DNA of 8,198 bases, from positions 2,332 to 10,529 of the forward strand of contig DCPV01000002.1 in assembly GCA_002323775.1 (NCBI GenBank). Reading direction: 5' to 3'. The notes under the pieces were generated by a model, which was not told the origin of the DNA, searched no databases, and saw nothing but the letters and a program-made list of their open reading frames with translations. The translations under genes were made by a program, and so were the position numbers. Shown piece by piece: positions 7,503-8,198 of the stretch. Origin of the DNA: Firmicutes bacterium UBA1535. GTDB lineage: Bacteria; Bacillota; Clostridia; Tissierellales; Sedimentibacteraceae. Position 1 is the stretch's first letter; each line of letters starts with the position of its first letter.

Positions 7503-7513
7503 ATCACCCCCTC
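7503..7513 (-). promoter_or_regulatory. cas6 ribosome binding site before tandem ATGs
   Basis: Minus-strand GAGGGGGTGAT matches the extended anti-Shine-Dalgarno with one G in place of A, tolerated by a G-U pair. It ends 0 bases from the first ATG (7502) and 3 from the second (7499). Counted from the G-run core, the second start has the more usual distance of about 7 bases. Confidence 0.65.
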
Positions 7514-7541
7514 ATCACAATAAAATTTTATTTTTTATATT

Positions 7542-7572
7542 TTATTACTATTTTTTTGTATCATCCAGTCAA
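7542..7572 (-). promoter_or_regulatory. Alternative cas6-proximal promoter candidate
   Basis: Minus-strand TTGACT (7572-7567) is followed after 19 bases by TAATAA (7547-7542), or after 18 by GTAATA. It would give a leader of about 35 bases. The spacing is longer than ideal. A perfect TATAAT at 7582-7577 nearby lacks a convincing -35. This is one of several AT-rich candidates that sequence alone cannot rank. Confidence 0.25.
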
Positions 7573-7617
7573 ATTTATTATATTATCCCAAATAAACCCT
7601 AAAATGCTAATAATGTA

Positions 7618-7646
7618 ATAATAACACGAATTTTCTGTTAAGACAA
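7618..7646 (-). promoter_or_regulatory. Candidate sigma-A promoter for the cas6-cas8b-cas7-cas5 unit
   Basis: Minus-strand TTGTCT (7646-7641) and TATTAT (7623-7618) are separated by exactly 17 bases. RNA would begin near 7611, leaving a leader of about 110 bases before cas6, similar to the leader predicted for cas3. It lies just downstream of the large palindrome and T-run. Assignment is by consensus and spacing only. Confidence 0.45.
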
Positions 7647-7691
7647 TATTTTTTTAATATAAATAATAAAAGAAATTTACAAAAAATTTAG

Positions 7692-7726
7692 TATGTAATT
7701 AGCTTGTATTACAAGCTAATTACATA
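7692..7726. repeat. Perfect 35-bp palindrome upstream of cas6 (operator or weak terminator)
   Basis: The arms TATGTAATTAGCTTGTA and TACAAGCTAATTACATA are exact reverse complements around a single central T (7709), giving 17 paired bases. Read on the minus strand, the arms are followed 5 bases later by six T residues (7686-7681), so it could end a transcript arriving from the 8050 promoter and shield the cas genes. With only about four G/C pairs per arm it is weaker than the cas5 terminator. A long perfect palindrome could equally be the binding site of a dimeric regulator or act as an attenuator in a long cas6 leader. Confidence 0.6.
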
Positions 7727-7758
7727 TAGAACATATTATGTAAAATTTACCACTTCAC

Positions 7759-7777
7759 AAACATAAATCTATTATAT
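7759..7777 (-). repeat. 19-base motif shared with the cas3 upstream region (copy 2)
   Basis: AAACATAAATCTAT followed by T-ATAT on the plus strand matches 18 of 19 positions of 3021-3039. On the minus strand it includes a perfect -10 TATAAT (7776-7771). The best -35 at 17 bases is only TTACTC, so promoter activity is uncertain. Transcription from here would pass through the 35-bp palindrome before reaching cas6. Confidence 0.35.
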
Positions 7778-7803
7778 ATAATAATATTATGTTGAGTAAT
7801 ATA

Positions 7804-8025
7804 TTAGCGATATTGTCGGCAAACAATAACTAATAATAAGATAATATGTTGCTCCTTTTTTCTTTTTAACTTACAATAATTGTTGTTTTTCTTAAATCTC
7901 TTAAATTTTTTAAAAATATAGTTTATAAAATTTTTAAGAGGTTCTATCACTTCAATTATCGCAATTATTGCATAGAATATTTTTATATGACCCCACCTCC
8001 CTTTTGTTAATATTTCTAAATTCAT
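7804..8025 (-). CDS. Doubtful small hydrophobic-basic peptide
   Basis: This 73-codon frame starts at the first ATG downstream of a strong promoter. It has no recognised family. The middle is hydrophobic (IKIFYAIIAIIEVIEPLK) and is followed by a basic run (KKFKRFKKNNN), an arrangement seen in small membrane peptides including type I toxins. The ATG at 8025 lacks a ribosome site. A strong one, GGGAGGTG (7995-8002), lies inside the frame but is followed at the right distance only by ATA (7986-7984), with no ATG or usable GTG/TTG in frame. It could therefore be a degraded small gene, a gene with a non-standard start, or simply noncoding RNA. The longer in-frame ATG at 8082 overlaps the promoter -35 and would not be transcribed from it. 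Confidence 0.2.
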   Translation of the reverse strand: MNLEILTKGRWGHIKIFYAIIAIIEVIEPLKNFINYIFKKFKRFKKNNNYCKLKRKKEQHIILLLVIVCRQYR

Positions 8026-8033
8026 GTATTGAC

Positions 8034-8048
8034 ATTTACAATGTAAAT
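8034..8048. promoter_or_regulatory. Palindromic operator candidate over a start point
   Basis: ATTTACA and TGTAAAT form a perfect 15-bp palindrome around one central base. It begins 3 bases past the -10 of the minus-strand promoter and covers the predicted start of RNA (about 8044), a classic place for a repressor to block transcription. TTTACA/TGTAAA half-sites are used by several HTH repressor families in Firmicutes; the one-base spacer does not let me name one. Confidence 0.45.
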
Positions 8049-8050
8049 AT

Positions 8051-8079
8051 AATATATCATTCGCAAATAGAACTGTCAA
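8051..8079 (-). promoter_or_regulatory. Strong sigma-A promoter reading toward the cas locus
   Basis: Minus-strand TTGACA (8079-8074, perfect -35) is followed by 17 bases and TATATT (8056-8051), one mismatch from consensus. It is the best promoter in the window. It faces the cas genes but lies about 540 bases from cas6, with the 35-bp palindrome and T-run between. It more likely drives a short transcript of about 350 bases, under control of the overlapping palindrome. Confidence 0.65.
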
Positions 8080-8198
8080 CATAAAATTTATATGTATTTT
8101 TTGTTATATTTTACATATTATTACAAATAATTTTAATTTGTATTCTTTAAAATAGTTAATTTATCATCTAGACATAAAAATAGCTCTTTGTTGATATA

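Larger units (their letters stand above)
7503..8198. other. 696-base upstream region without a confident gene
   Basis: This AT-rich stretch separates cas6 from whatever lies to the right. It contains the promoter at 8051-8079, the 15-bp palindrome, a doubtful small frame, the 35-bp palindrome with T-run, one copy of the 19-base motif and several cas6 promoter candidates. I see no CRISPR repeat, tRNA or insertion-sequence end in it. The last 66 bases (8133-8198) are open on the minus strand for 21 codons ending in TAA and might be the tail of a neighbouring gene, but this is too short to support. Confidence 0.6.

Noticed and set aside
8034..8048. CopY or BlaI/MecI box
   Set aside because: Half-sites TACA and TGTA are present but separated by one base rather than the two or more I recall for those families, so I leave the regulator unnamed.
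8029..8053. Plus-strand promoter TTGACA ... TATAAT around the 15-bp palindrome
   Set aside because: The two boxes are only 13 bases apart, too short for sigma-A use; a TAATAT at 15 bases is also poor. The minus-strand promoter over the same DNA has ideal 17-base spacing.
7804..8082. 92-codon frame starting at the ATG at 8082
   Set aside because: The start overlaps the -35 of a strong promoter that would begin RNA near 8044, has no ribosome site, and gives a leader with no family resemblance; only the shorter version is kept as doubtful.
1..8198. CRISPR array or leader within the window
   Set aside because: I looked in the three intergenic regions for repeated 28-37-base units with regular spacing and the usual I-B repeat ends; none occur. 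The array is probably beyond cas2, left of the window, or elsewhere.
8133..8198. C-terminal tail of a gene entering from the right edge on the minus strand
   Set aside because: Only 21 open codons before TAA and no recognisable motif; a run this short is not unusual by chance.

Overview
The window is AT-rich and holds a type I-B CRISPR-Cas locus read entirely from the minus strand. In transcription order (right to left) it runs cas6 - cas8b - cas7 - cas5 - cas3 - cas4. The last gene is cut off by the left edge, where cas1 and cas2 would be expected. The strong AT bias, the extended GGAGGTGA-type ribosome binding sites and protein sequences that resemble my memory of Clostridioides/Peptostreptococcaceae I-B proteins suggest a low-GC anaerobic Firmicute of class Clostridia. 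A Fusobacterium-like host cannot be excluded. No CRISPR repeats are present, so the array lies elsewhere.

Right flank (7503-8198): no confident gene. It holds a very good minus-strand sigma-A-type promoter (TTGACA-N17-TATATT) with a 15-bp palindrome over its expected start point. Downstream there is a doubtful small hydrophobic-then-basic reading frame, a perfect 35-bp palindrome followed by a T-run, and several candidate promoters for cas6.

Interference block (3202-7502): cas6 (crRNA endonuclease), a 135-base gap, then cas8b (large subunit, TTG start), cas7 (backbone, ATGA overlap with cas8b) and cas5 (3-base gap after cas7). Inside the 3' end of cas8b, a textbook Shine-Dalgarno stands before an in-frame ATG. 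This predicts a separately translated 135-residue small subunit (Cas11b) from the same gene. Together these genes would supply a full Cascade: Cas6, Cas8b, Cas11b, Cas7 and Cas5.

Break (2916-3201): one base after the cas5 stop lies a perfect GC-rich hairpin flanked by A and T tracts, which is a good intrinsic terminator. It is followed by a 286-base gap with a candidate promoter. The Cascade genes are therefore probably a separate, or at least attenuated, transcription unit from cas3-cas4-(cas1-cas2).

Left block (1-2915): cas3 (HD nuclease plus superfamily 2 helicase, all key motifs intact) joined by a TAATG overlap to cas4 (RecB-like adaptation nuclease, partial). All complete cas genes look intact, so the system appears functional. 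The less ordinary points are the internal Cas11b start, the split of Cascade from cas3/adaptation genes, and the palindrome-rich upstream region.
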